The notes below the pieces were generated by a model. That model made no database searches, was not told the origin of the DNA, and saw only the letters and a list, made by a program, of their open reading frames with translations. Shown in pieces: positions 16,713-25,346 of a stretch of 43,627 nt of DNA. The translations under genes were made by a program, and so were the position numbers. The DNA comes from an uncultured Bacteroides sp. (GTDB lineage: Bacteria; Bacteroidota; Bacteroidia; Bacteroidales; Bacteroidaceae): the NCBI GenBank assembly GCA_900557355.1, contig USSR01000003.1:1-43627 (forward strand). Reading direction: 5' to 3'. Positions within the stretch are counted from its first letter, which is position 1. Every line of letters starts with the position of its first letter.

Positions 16713-18722
16713 TTATTCTATCATTGGAAATTGAGATATTCGTAACGTAGTACATCCATAGGGAATTAATGTTATATCTTCCACTTTGTTTCCTCCTCTT
16801 TTAGCATCCTTTTTGATTCTCGAGGGAACGAACATTTTGCCTGCCGAATGATTTTCTATACGCCATTCCGGCAAACGAACGGCTTTCACTCGAATCTGTA
16901 TAGGAGCATTCTTTAAATTCCAAGGGTTATCCGGTATATTTTCAGAAACACGTAAATTAAAAGATTCCTCCTTTAACTCTTTTCCCAAAATCGCATAGTT
17001 CCAGGCAGATTTAGGATAAACTTCCCAAAATACCCTGTCTGTCATTCCTTCTTTTTCTATTTTCCGCCAATCTTCCTCAATTCTTAATGCATATACCAAG
17101 GGTCCTCTCTCTATTCCCAAGGAGTTTTCATACCAACGGGTATATTTAAAATTCATATCCATTGTCAATTCTACGATATCTCCGGATTTCCACTGACGAT
17201 GAATAACCACAATCTTATCTTCCCCTATCCCTATTTCTTTATTATTCACCTTCAGATGCGCAGTTTTACACCATAACGGTATGCGCAAATGGAGAGGAAA
17301 TTTCACTTTTCCATCTGTTTGAATAGTAAAACGCACTGATTCTTTAAAAGGATAATCCGTATCTTCCATAATTGTCACAGTCTGCCCGTCACCGACTTTT
17401 GCAGTGACCGTTGAAGCACCATATACTAAAGCAGCCAGTCCATTATCCTCCGTTGCATACCATAAATTTTGCACAAATTTAGGCCATCCCTGATGCATAT
17501 TGGTATAACAACAGGAACAACCTGTTATTCTCCCAAAAGTTAGTCTTCCATTGTTATCATCAAAGAAATTCCGTGTATCCGCAGAAACCAGTACCTGGTT
17601 GGCTTGCTGAAAATACTGTTTATACATAAAGTCATCCGTAATCTGGGCAGGCAGCACATTATAAGCGATTTTTTCCAGATAATCCGCATAATACACATCA
17701 CCGGTAATTGGCAAAATACTTTCAAAACTATGCATCATCTCGACTGCCGTACAGAGTTCGGAGCCTTGTGTCGGATTATTGCCATGTAAACGCTCATCTC
17801 CCCCATACATACCATTTACGAAACCATGGCAATCTCTTAAAGCAGATAATCCTTCTTTAACAGCACTAAGATATTTCTCATCCGGATGTTGTTGGTAATA
17901 AATCACAGGGGCTTTCAACCCTTGAGCTACATTCACACAATGAAGAGATGGATACGGATTTAGCGTACGAATCACATTACCTGAGAAAACTTCTGTCCAA
18001 TCATACGTTTGTTGATGAATAAGTTCCCCCAATTCCAATAAGAACTTTTCTTTGGTGATATTGTACAACCAATAAACAACCGCCAGATTATCGGCCCCAC
18101 GACGATTTGCCCAAAATGTCCAATGCCCTAAAGGATATTTGGGAAGTGTTTCTTGTTGATATTTAAAATAGCGAATCATAAAGTCTATAACCCTTTTGTC
18201 GCCGGTTGCCATATAATATTGTTGCAAGACTTTCAGCATAATCATTTTAGGCCACCAATCGTCTCGCATCCCCTGCTGTACTCCCCATATTTTATCATAA
18301 TTCTCCGGTAAAGGCTTAGGGCCAAAATTGCCATTGTCCTGTTGGTTATTCAGACACCATTCCACCCATTTTAAAGCCTTCTCTTTCAGAGTCTGGTCAT
18401 TCAAAATATAAGCTAATGGTAACAACCCGTCTATCCAATAGGGACCGCGTTCCCAGCCATCTCCCGTACCTCCCAGCCAACCATTTCGTTCGCCACAAAC
18501 TACACTGTAAATGCTATCCATACATCCAGTCAAACCATCCCTCTGCCGATAAAGCATTTCCAATAACATGCCTTGCGGGCGGATCGCACCAAGGGGCAAC
18601 TGGACATAAGGTTGTTTAACTAATGGCTTTTGATTCGCTACATAAAATTTATTCCCACTCTGCAGGCTCAGACAACTGAGCAGGCATATCAATAAAATAG
18701 ACAATGTTCTATTCGCTTTCAT
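16713..18722 (-). CDS. DUF1680 / GH127-superfamily cysteine glycosidase
   Basis: A 669-residue secreted protein related to GH127 but clearly different from the operon A DUF1680 enzyme. The first 20 residues are a signal; LLSC17 could be a lipobox. Zinc-thiolate residues can be placed: E310 (GGDER) as probable acid/base, E322-x-C324 (SELCTA) and C404-C405 (GCSCCYTN). The loop between the two glutamates is shorter (12 residues) than in the GH127 reference (16). The C-terminal part is beta-rich with RIPLWCKTAHLKVN and ERGPLVYALR, typical of the family. Expected substrates are beta-L-arabinofuranose or another sugar with similar geometry. It lies between two sulfatases in operon B, 21 bp after one and directly abutting the other, so it may act on a desulfated intermediate. 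Confidence 0.85.
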   Translation of the reverse strand: MKANRTLSILLICLLSCLSLQSGNKFYVANQKPLVKQPYVQLPLGAIRPQGMLLEMLYRQRDGLTGCMDSIYSVVCGERNGWLGGTGDGWERGPYWIDGLLPLAYILNDQTLKEKALKWVEWCLNNQQDNGNFGPKPLPENYDKIWGVQQGMRDDWWPKMIMLKVLQQYYMATGDKRVIDFMIRYFKYQQETLPKYPLGHWTFWANRRGADNLAVVYWLYNITKEKFLLELGELIHQQTYDWTEVFSGNVIRTLNPYPSLHCVNVAQGLKAPVIYYQQHPDEKYLSAVKEGLSALRDCHGFVNGMYGGDERLHGNNPTQGSELCTAVEMMHSFESILPITGDVYYADYLEKIAYNVLPAQITDDFMYKQYFQQANQVLVSADTRNFFDDNNGRLTFGRITGCSCCYTNMHQGWPKFVQNLWYATEDNGLAALVYGASTVTAKVGDGQTVTIMEDTDYPFKESVRFTIQTDGKVKFPLHLRIPLWCKTAHLKVNNKEIGIGEDKIVVIHRQWKSGDIVELTMDMNFKYTRWYENSLGIERGPLVYALRIEEDWRKIEKEGMTDRVFWEVYPKSAWNYAILGKELKEESFNLRVSENIPDNPWNLKNAPIQIRVKAVRLPEWRIENHSAGKMFVPSRIKKDAKRGGNKVEDITLIPYGCTTLRISQFPMIE

Positions 18723-18743
18723 CTCAAATATTAATAAAAATGA

Positions 18744-20135
18744 TTATCTACCAAGAGGACGGGCAAAACGTCCATCATCCTGTTTTATATTCTCTTCGCC
18801 GGGAAAGACGTCTCCTACAGACTCCTGCCAGACCTTTAAAACCAGTCGCAAACGGGATAATTCTTCTTTCATCGTCCGTTTATGCGCAATGTTATTCAAA
18901 CAATGAATATCTTTTGCCAATGAGTAGAGTTCTTCTTCGGATCGGGGAGCAATAAAACAATCTTGATATATTTCCCCCAGCCTTCCTTTTTCAAAGTCTG
19001 CAAGCATTTGAAGATAGGCAGGTGTGCGCATTGCATCCCCTACCACCGGATTGGACAAATGGGGCAACCAATTTTTTATATATATAAATTCCTTCGTAAT
19101 GACGGCCCGTTCATAAGCTTTGAAAGCATGCCAATTATGCTCTGCAAAAGCAAATTCCCGAACTTCCGTATCGGGATTGTTCAGAATGGGTAACAAACTT
19201 ATACCCTGTAGACCCGGTGAACGCTTCGCATCGGCTATTTCCAGAAGAGTCGGAGCAATATCTACAGCACTAGCCAAACTTGAAGTAACACCTCCTTTTC
19301 TAACAATATGAGGATAAAAGACAATAAAAGGAGATTTTATACCTTGGGTATTCACTCTCGTTTTGCATTGGGCAAAAGGTCGTCCATTATCTGTCATCAC
19401 AATGATTAATGTATTAGTCAACTCCTTTTCTTCCCGGAGTAGATTAAGTACTGCGCCCACATGCGTATCGAAACGCGTCACTTCATTATAATAGTCTGCA
19501 ATATCTTCACGCATTTCTGGAGAATCCGGCAAATATGGTGGAATAATTACTTCAGAAGGACGATAAGGGTTATCGTATGCCCCTTGTTTGTAAGGACGAT
19601 GAGGATCAAGAGAAGCGGCAAACATAAAAAAAGGCTTGTCTTTAGGTCTTTGCCTCAAAGCTTCCACCCAAAGGTCTCCCATTTTCCATGGTTTTCCGAC
19701 AGATTTCAAATAATCAAACCGCTTCTCTATTTCCGGAGAATTTGTTCCATGATTTTTGCCAACCAACATAGTATAATATCCATTTTTCTGAAGACAATCA
19801 GTAAAAAGAGTTGCTTCTGATGGCAATTTATCATGTAGATTCTGCGCTCTTGTACTACTTGGATACATTCCTGTAAATATGGAAGCACGACTGGGACTGC
19901 TGGAGCTTGCTGTTAAAAAGAAATTATCAAAACGCAATCCATTCAGTGCCAAAGAATCTATATTAGGGGTTCTTACCACCGGATGGCCATAGGCCCCTAC
20001 TTCCTCCCACCCTAAATCATCTGCAATAAAAATTAAGATATTAGGTTTATCGGGAATCTCCCCGGCATGCATTCCATAAGGAAGACCGATACTTAAAAGT
20101 AGGGCTGTACGATGTAAATTCTTCTTCATCATCAC
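18744..20135 (-). CDS. Sulfatase, serine-type S1 family (sulfamidase-like)
   Basis: A 463-residue sulfatase with a signal peptide ending near GMHAG (21-25). The metal pair D39-D40 (FIADDLGWEEVGAYG) and a second metal segment (VMTDNGRPF) are present. The catalytic motif is S79-S-P81-S-R83 in SSSSPSRASIFTG, again serine-type and dependent on anSME. The GVGAYG and MTDNGRPF pattern and the C-terminal RAVITKEFIYIKNW segment resemble the sulfamidase/heparan-N-sulfatase branch, but bacterial members of this branch act on varied O-sulfates. It follows BACON-GH43 by 37 bp in operon B. An alternative start is the ATG at 20129. Confidence 0.9.
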   Translation of the reverse strand: MMMKKNLHRTALLLSIGLPYGMHAGEIPDKPNILIFIADDLGWEEVGAYGHPVVRTPNIDSLALNGLRFDNFFLTASSSSPSRASIFTGMYPSSTRAQNLHDKLPSEATLFTDCLQKNGYYTMLVGKNHGTNSPEIEKRFDYLKSVGKPWKMGDLWVEALRQRPKDKPFFMFAASLDPHRPYKQGAYDNPYRPSEVIIPPYLPDSPEMREDIADYYNEVTRFDTHVGAVLNLLREEKELTNTLIIVMTDNGRPFAQCKTRVNTQGIKSPFIVFYPHIVRKGGVTSSLASAVDIAPTLLEIADAKRSPGLQGISLLPILNNPDTEVREFAFAEHNWHAFKAYERAVITKEFIYIKNWLPHLSNPVVGDAMRTPAYLQMLADFEKGRLGEIYQDCFIAPRSEEELYSLAKDIHCLNNIAHKRTMKEELSRLRLVLKVWQESVGDVFPGEENIKQDDGRFARPLGR

Positions 20136-20172
20136 TTCTTCATTTTTATTCCAAAATAAACAGGACTTGCCT

Positions 20173-21564
20173 TTATTCGCCAGAGGGCACTACTATCGAT
20201 TCACCCCATCCTACCGGTGTTCCAAAGTTCGGAGTTCCGTCTGTATTCCAGGTAAAACGTTGCATAAATGTAGAACGCCCGGATTCATAACTTCCATCAT
20301 TCCTATTTTTAACATGATAAACAATCCAATCTTCTGTGCCATCAGGAGATTTCGTGAAGCTACAATGGCCTACTCCATTCACTCCATCTTCCTCAGCAGT
20401 ATTGTCACAACGATAGAACACAGCATTGGGAGATTTCTTCCAATTCGCCGGAATCATCGGATTATCACCTATATTTAACATAAGGTAGGCCAAACGATAG
20501 TATTTTGTCCACGAACCGTTACATGAATATACGATAAAGACTTTGCCGTCATGCTGCAAAAAAGCAGGTCCTTCATTCACTTTAACCGAGGGTTGCACTA
20601 GTTCCCAGGATTGATCAGGTTGAGATATTTGAACACGATTGGAACTTATAGTCCACGGGTTAGTCATTTCAGCAATATAAATGCGCTGATCCCCTCCTGT
20701 TTCTTTATTAGTTGTTCCTGACCATACGGCATACAATTTACCTCCTATATTTACAACTCCCATATCAATAGCATAGCAGGTATTATCTGCTGTAGCTATT
20801 ATCCCGGGAACATATTCGTCACCAGTGTAAATCATTCCCATATCTTCATATTCTCCCATAGGATCGGCAGTTTTAGAACGCAGTACACCTGTCCGTTGCA
20901 TTTTATAACTTCCACTTTCTTCATGCGGACGCCCTGCCGCATAATAGACATACCATCTTCCGTCAATAAAATGGAGCTCAGGAGCCCAAACATGTGAAGT
21001 ATTCCATGGTTTTATCGTACCATTATCTTTCGGAGCAGTCCAAATCGACTTTGTCGAATTAATCACAGTTAGTTTATTTGACTTGGATACATTTATTCCG
21101 TTGCCATGCGCTTTGCATGTATAATAAGCCCCTTGATATTGCACAATCCACGGATCAGGTATGCCTGCTATAGGATTGGTGAAGGTTTTATCACTTTGCA
21201 CAATATCTACCACTACATCATCCACCCCTTCGGCAGAAAAAGTAATTTTCGCTTTTCGAGAAGTAGTGACATCAACGTTAGCAGTATATCCTACAGATAA
21301 TATTTCTTTTCCGCCTTCTGTTTTTGGCAGTTCAATCCAATCCTCTTCAGTAGAGGCACTCCATACTAAATTTGTAGCAATATTCAGCTTAAATATACCG
21401 GGGAAATTGCCCACTTGAATAGTGGCAGGTAGTACTGACAAATAGTCTTTCCCAATTAACACGGGGGAGGCCCCACCCGAAAGTCGTGAATCGTTAGTCT
21501 CACCACAAGCCATTATTGATGAGAATAGAGAGCATAAGAATAATATATTTAAAATTCTATTCAT
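20173..21564 (-). CDS. BACON-GH43 lipoprotein glycosidase
   Basis: About 463 residues from the ATG at 21564, which opens a signal peptide ending in lipobox SIMAC with lipidated C20. An upstream ATG at 21594 would add ten residues that do not look like a signal. A BACON-type all-beta domain (about 40-125, with WSASTEEDWIELP) precedes the GH43 propeller. Catalytic acids are D137 (GIPDPW), probable D267 (YAIDMG) and E331 (VNEGPAF). The EGPAF form of the acid motif differs from that of the operon A GH43, so the two belong to different subfamilies. The lipid anchor suggests surface or outer periplasmic action. A terminator-like hairpin lies just upstream of the gene. Confidence 0.88.
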   Translation of the reverse strand: MNRILNILFLCSLFSSIMACGETNDSRLSGGASPVLIGKDYLSVLPATIQVGNFPGIFKLNIATNLVWSASTEEDWIELPKTEGGKEILSVGYTANVDVTTSRKAKITFSAEGVDDVVVDIVQSDKTFTNPIAGIPDPWIVQYQGAYYTCKAHGNGINVSKSNKLTVINSTKSIWTAPKDNGTIKPWNTSHVWAPELHFIDGRWYVYYAAGRPHEESGSYKMQRTGVLRSKTADPMGEYEDMGMIYTGDEYVPGIIATADNTCYAIDMGVVNIGGKLYAVWSGTTNKETGGDQRIYIAEMTNPWTISSNRVQISQPDQSWELVQPSVKVNEGPAFLQHDGKVFIVYSCNGSWTKYYRLAYLMLNIGDNPMIPANWKKSPNAVFYRCDNTAEEDGVNGVGHCSFTKSPDGTEDWIVYHVKNRNDGSYESGRSTFMQRFTWNTDGTPNFGTPVGWGESIVVPSGE

Positions 21565-21592
21565 AGTTTTAATCTTTATGACGGTTAAAAAC

Positions 21593-21637
21593 AAGAAGGT
21601 GACATCGATATACTATCTATGGACGTGCCACCTCCTT
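21593..21637 (-). terminator. Intercistronic hairpin before BACON-GH43, possible attenuator
   Basis: Plus-strand arms AAGAAGGTGACA (21593-21604) and TGCCACCTCCTT (21626-21637) pair with two mismatches around a 21-base loop. Read on the coding (minus) strand the stem is followed by TGTTTTTAACC. It sits in the longest gap (87 bp) inside operon B, between the surface binding/import genes and the enzyme genes. It could lower expression of the downstream enzymes or mark a processing site. Confidence 0.4.
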
Positions 21638-21651
21638 ATTTTCTTAATATT

Positions 21652-23493
21652 TTAAATTTCCTCCGGAAGTTTTTCCATTACAAAGCGGAAACCGCTGTGG
21701 TTACCGGCTTCTCCTTTATGCTGATTACATCCACGTGTATATACCTTAAGATAGGTCGGATGCCTAAAACTTCCTCCCCGAACTATCATTTTACCATCCG
21801 CACTTAATTTTCCGGCATTAACAGGATCCACCGCAATTTCATCCGCATGTGTTCCGTAAAAGTTCCAGTCAAAAAAATCTCTGCAATATTCCATTACATT
21901 CCCTGTCATATCATAAATACCTAATTCATTGGGGCTCTTTGTACCGACTGGAGAAGGCCCTCTTTTATTATCCGTAGAAACAGACACTTCGTTTGCATTA
22001 TTACTGCCACTATACAAATAGCCTTGACTCCGTTTACCGCCACGGGCAGCATATTCCCACTCAGCCTCACTCGGTAATCGTACTTTTACTCCCAACTCAG
22101 CTGACAACCATTCACAAAACTGTTCAGCACAAGGCCAAGTCACATTCACAACAGGATGCCGATTCTTACCTGCACGTGGTTTGTAAATCAAATTAGGGGC
22201 TGCACCAGAATATTGGAAACACCAAGCAGCAGTAGAACCATTATGCAAAGCCTTAACAGGCAAAGTCCTACTATTTCTACTTTGATATACATTCAAGAAT
22301 ACACACATCTGCTCTACTGTCACTTCATATCTGCAAATATAGAAATCCTTGGATATATTCACCTTATGTACCTGTTCTTTTCCATAGGTTTTATTATCTA
22401 TAGGAGAAACTTCCGTATCCGTATTCGGGTTACCCATATCAAAAATTCCATTTTCTACAAGAATCAGGTCTTCAAAAGTCATACCCGGCACAATGTCTCC
22501 TGTATGTGTAGTAAATTCAACCGGAAGCCCATAAAATACTCCATCCGAATTTACAGCATAAGCACGCGCATAATACGTTGTACCTTTTTTTAGTCCACCA
22601 ACAATAGAATAATACGAACCTACGCCTTTATCTATCTTTTTATAAGAACCCGTTTCAATGGTTATTTCCGGATTAGTACCCCAACATACTCCCCGTTCTG
22701 TAGTAGGAGAACCGGCATCCATCAAAACCTCACCATACAAATATGCACTCCGATATCCTGGAAAGACATTCCCTGTTTTTATAAAATTCATCGTTTTAAA
22801 CCAAATAGTCTCACCATATACTACACTTGTCGCAGTCTTAAAATAAGGACGAACCAAATAATACGTATTCTGATTCAGATTCTCCAGATTTGCATCAAAA
22901 GCATATCCACCCGCATCTGCAACAATAGTTTTACCATCAACAGTCGGTTCTACAAGAGGCGGAACAGGTGGGGCGTCTGCACCTTCATAACATATTCCAT
23001 ATTCCAACACTTCCGAGCCACCATTATCGGCAATTTGCATTATTGCAGTCGCTGTAGTCGGAGTAATTCCGGTAACATCATCAATTACACACCATCCATC
23101 GCCCAGAAGGTCTTTTGTTGTCAACTTCAATTCATTACCGTAATAGATATGGCTACCGTCATTAATATATGCCCTAACATAGTATTCCGTTGAAGGTGAT
23201 AGTCCTACCATTTGTAACATATATCCGTTTTCTGCAATAGCGCCGACCGATTCTATTTTACTATCTTCCACATCCGGAGAAGTTGTTTCACTCCAACAAA
23301 AACCGACTACCATATTATCTGAAACAGTGCCTTTTGTGATGTATGCACTCACAAAAGCTGTAGTCTGCCCCACTCGTGCAAACCCTTGTGTAGTCACCTG
23401 CACTGAAGTTTCAATCACTTCGTCGTCATTACATGAACTGGCAAACAACGATAGGATAGTGACCATCATATATAAGAAGAATTTATTTTTCAT
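21652..23493 (-). CDS. Surface lipoprotein with three FN3-like repeats and a cysteine-less FGE (SUMF1)-fold domain
   Basis: A 613-residue lipoprotein (lipobox FASSC, C21). Residues about 30-330 hold three fibronectin-III-like repeats, each ending in a pattern such as YYVRAYI..YYGNELKLTT or YYARAYA..FYGLPVEFTT. Residues about 335-610 are a formylglycine-generating-enzyme fold, with FYICRYEVTVEQ, RLPSEAEWEYAARGG, IYDMTGNVMEYCRD and VRGGSFRHP. In genuine FGE two cysteines follow the RGGS motif (human C336 and C341); here those positions are H578 and K583. So it is unlikely to convert sulfatase residues, and a binding role is more plausible. It follows SusD by 23 bp and takes the place where surface glycan-binding proteins usually sit. 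Confidence 0.85.
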   Translation of the reverse strand: MKNKFFLYMMVTILSLFASSCNDDEVIETSVQVTTQGFARVGQTTAFVSAYITKGTVSDNMVVGFCWSETTSPDVEDSKIESVGAIAENGYMLQMVGLSPSTEYYVRAYINDGSHIYYGNELKLTTKDLLGDGWCVIDDVTGITPTTATAIMQIADNGGSEVLEYGICYEGADAPPVPPLVEPTVDGKTIVADAGGYAFDANLENLNQNTYYLVRPYFKTATSVVYGETIWFKTMNFIKTGNVFPGYRSAYLYGEVLMDAGSPTTERGVCWGTNPEITIETGSYKKIDKGVGSYYSIVGGLKKGTTYYARAYAVNSDGVFYGLPVEFTTHTGDIVPGMTFEDLILVENGIFDMGNPNTDTEVSPIDNKTYGKEQVHKVNISKDFYICRYEVTVEQMCVFLNVYQSRNSRTLPVKALHNGSTAAWCFQYSGAAPNLIYKPRAGKNRHPVVNVTWPCAEQFCEWLSAELGVKVRLPSEAEWEYAARGGKRSQGYLYSGSNNANEVSVSTDNKRGPSPVGTKSPNELGIYDMTGNVMEYCRDFFDWNFYGTHADEIAVDPVNAGKLSADGKMIVRGGSFRHPTYLKVYTRGCNQHKGEAGNHSGFRFVMEKLPEEI

Positions 23494-23516
23494 ATCTTTT
23501 CATGCTATAAAGTTTA

Positions 23517-25334
23517 TCAATCTACCACACGTGGCGACCATCCCCAGTTTTGAATCAGATTCTTATTCTTATTAATCTCAGACTGCGGAATAGGCATCAA
23601 ATTCATGTGGTCTTCATAGGTACGCTTTTCCATTTCCCGTACACTGTATTCTTTTGTTTTATCATCCTCTTTTAAGATAATATCTTGTTCATGTACTACT
23701 CTCTGAGTTTCCGCTCCAATCATCCAGCGTCGGATATCCCAGAAACGATGTTCCTCGAAAGCAAATTCGACACGGCGTTCATTTTGAATCAGTTTACGGA
23801 CATTCTCTTGAGTTAGCTCCCATCCACGATTGGCAAAAGTAGTACGTACATCAGGCATACCGGCACGCGCACGGACTTCTGAGATAGCCCAACAAATGGC
23901 ATCATCCGGTACGGCAGAAGGATCATCATAATATTCATTTAAAACCTCGGCATATAGTAGCAATATATCAGCATAACGAATAATAGGATACGAATTGGGT
24001 ACTATTACATTATTAGTCGGATTCAAATCCTTATCCATAAATTTCTTCAAAAAGAAACCTGTACGGGAATATCCGCGAATATAATCTTTGCCCCATGGCT
24101 TTTCCGAATCAATATCTCGTCTCCAAGTCTGAAATTCTATACCACAGAAAGTAGCTTCATCATGCCACACCGTGGCCTCCAAGCGTGGATCACGACCGGA
24201 AAAAGGATGCAACGGGCGGAACCCCGATCCTTCCTGTTCCGGTAGCATGCCATTTTTCATTTCATAAGCCGCAACTAAGTCTTGAGTGGGTAGATTGTAG
24301 CATACCGGACTCCCCTTGCCGCGAACAAGCATGAAATTAAACGGTAAATTCTCATAATATATATCAATTGTAGGTCCTTTTAAAAAAGGAAATATTGATT
24401 CTTCCACCGTATTACGCGTAACAAAATAAGTTTCGTAAGCTGATTTTGTGCCGTTTACTTTCTTATATAGGTCATAACGTCCTAAATCAATAACAGCTTT
24501 CAATGCTTTTGCAGCTTTATTCCATCTTTCACTATCATAAACAGGATAACGCCATAACTCTTTGTTGATATCCTCTTTATCATATTGAGGATAATTATTG
24601 GGACGATTAAATAATGGACTAGCCGCCAAAGCAAGGACTTTACCTTTCAAGGCTAAAGCTACACCATCGTTTGCACGGCCAAAATTATTGCTTGCCCAAT
24701 CCTGATTTACACTCCGAAAAATAGTAATTGCCTCATCACATTCATCCAGAATATATTCCACACACTCAGCAAATGTAGCCCGTTTAGCCTCTTTTAATTC
24801 CGGAGAGCCAAAATGCAATGTCTTTTCCAGAATGGGAACACCTCCAAAATGTTTCAGCAATTCTGCATAAAAGAATGCACGTAAAAAGATTACCTGCGCA
24901 CGCAAATATTCCAAGTCCGTACGGGTAGCCACTCCGTCTCGTTCTTCTATATAATCATAATTCTCCAGAAATTTGTTACAAGCACGGATAGCAGCATAAT
25001 ATTTAGACCAGACTCCTCCCAATGGTACGCTTTCAGCATTCCAGTTACCATCATTAAATCGTTGGGCATCCGACTCTAAATTACGTGCTTCCCCATTATC
25101 TGTAGCGCAGTCAAGATAAGCACCACTCCATGAACCCGGAACCTCGGCTCCCTTTGGCAAAGAATAATAAATATCATTAACGAAATAACGAGCATACGTC
25201 GGATCCTTAAACACATCTTTCTCATACAAATCACCCACATCTTCCTTGTCCATGAGGGAAGAAGCATCCAAACATGAACTCAAGGTCATTATGGAAAGAA
25301 ATGAACTTAGTATCATATAAAGTTTTATTTTCAT
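23517..25334 (-). CDS. SusD-like surface glycan-binding lipoprotein (operon B, second pair)
   Basis: A 605-residue SusD/RagB family lipoprotein with lipobox MTLSSC (C21). SusD hallmarks are visible: LRAQVIFLRAFFYAELLKHFGGVPIL in the TPR-like half, ALKGKVLALAASPLFN, YADILLLYAEVLNEY, and RVEFAFEEHRFWDIRRW near the C-terminus. It lies 12 bp after the stop of its SusC partner. The pair presumably imports a fragment of the same glycan as the other SusC/D pair in the operon. A helix-rich surface and long loops suggest glycan capture, but the ligand cannot be read from sequence. Confidence 0.95.
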   Translation of the reverse strand: MKIKLYMILSSFLSIMTLSSCLDASSLMDKEDVGDLYEKDVFKDPTYARYFVNDIYYSLPKGAEVPGSWSGAYLDCATDNGEARNLESDAQRFNDGNWNAESVPLGGVWSKYYAAIRACNKFLENYDYIEERDGVATRTDLEYLRAQVIFLRAFFYAELLKHFGGVPILEKTLHFGSPELKEAKRATFAECVEYILDECDEAITIFRSVNQDWASNNFGRANDGVALALKGKVLALAASPLFNRPNNYPQYDKEDINKELWRYPVYDSERWNKAAKALKAVIDLGRYDLYKKVNGTKSAYETYFVTRNTVEESIFPFLKGPTIDIYYENLPFNFMLVRGKGSPVCYNLPTQDLVAAYEMKNGMLPEQEGSGFRPLHPFSGRDPRLEATVWHDEATFCGIEFQTWRRDIDSEKPWGKDYIRGYSRTGFFLKKFMDKDLNPTNNVIVPNSYPIIRYADILLLYAEVLNEYYDDPSAVPDDAICWAISEVRARAGMPDVRTTFANRGWELTQENVRKLIQNERRVEFAFEEHRFWDIRRWMIGAETQRVVHEQDIILKEDDKTKEYSVREMEKRTYEDHMNLMPIPQSEINKNKNLIQNWGWSPRVVD

Positions 25335-25346
25335 AACTAATCACTT

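Noticed and set aside
21652..23493. Reading the FGE-fold lipoprotein as the maturase of the two sulfatases
   Set aside because: Both catalytic cysteine positions are substituted and the sulfatases are serine-type, which need a radical-SAM maturase in the cytoplasm.
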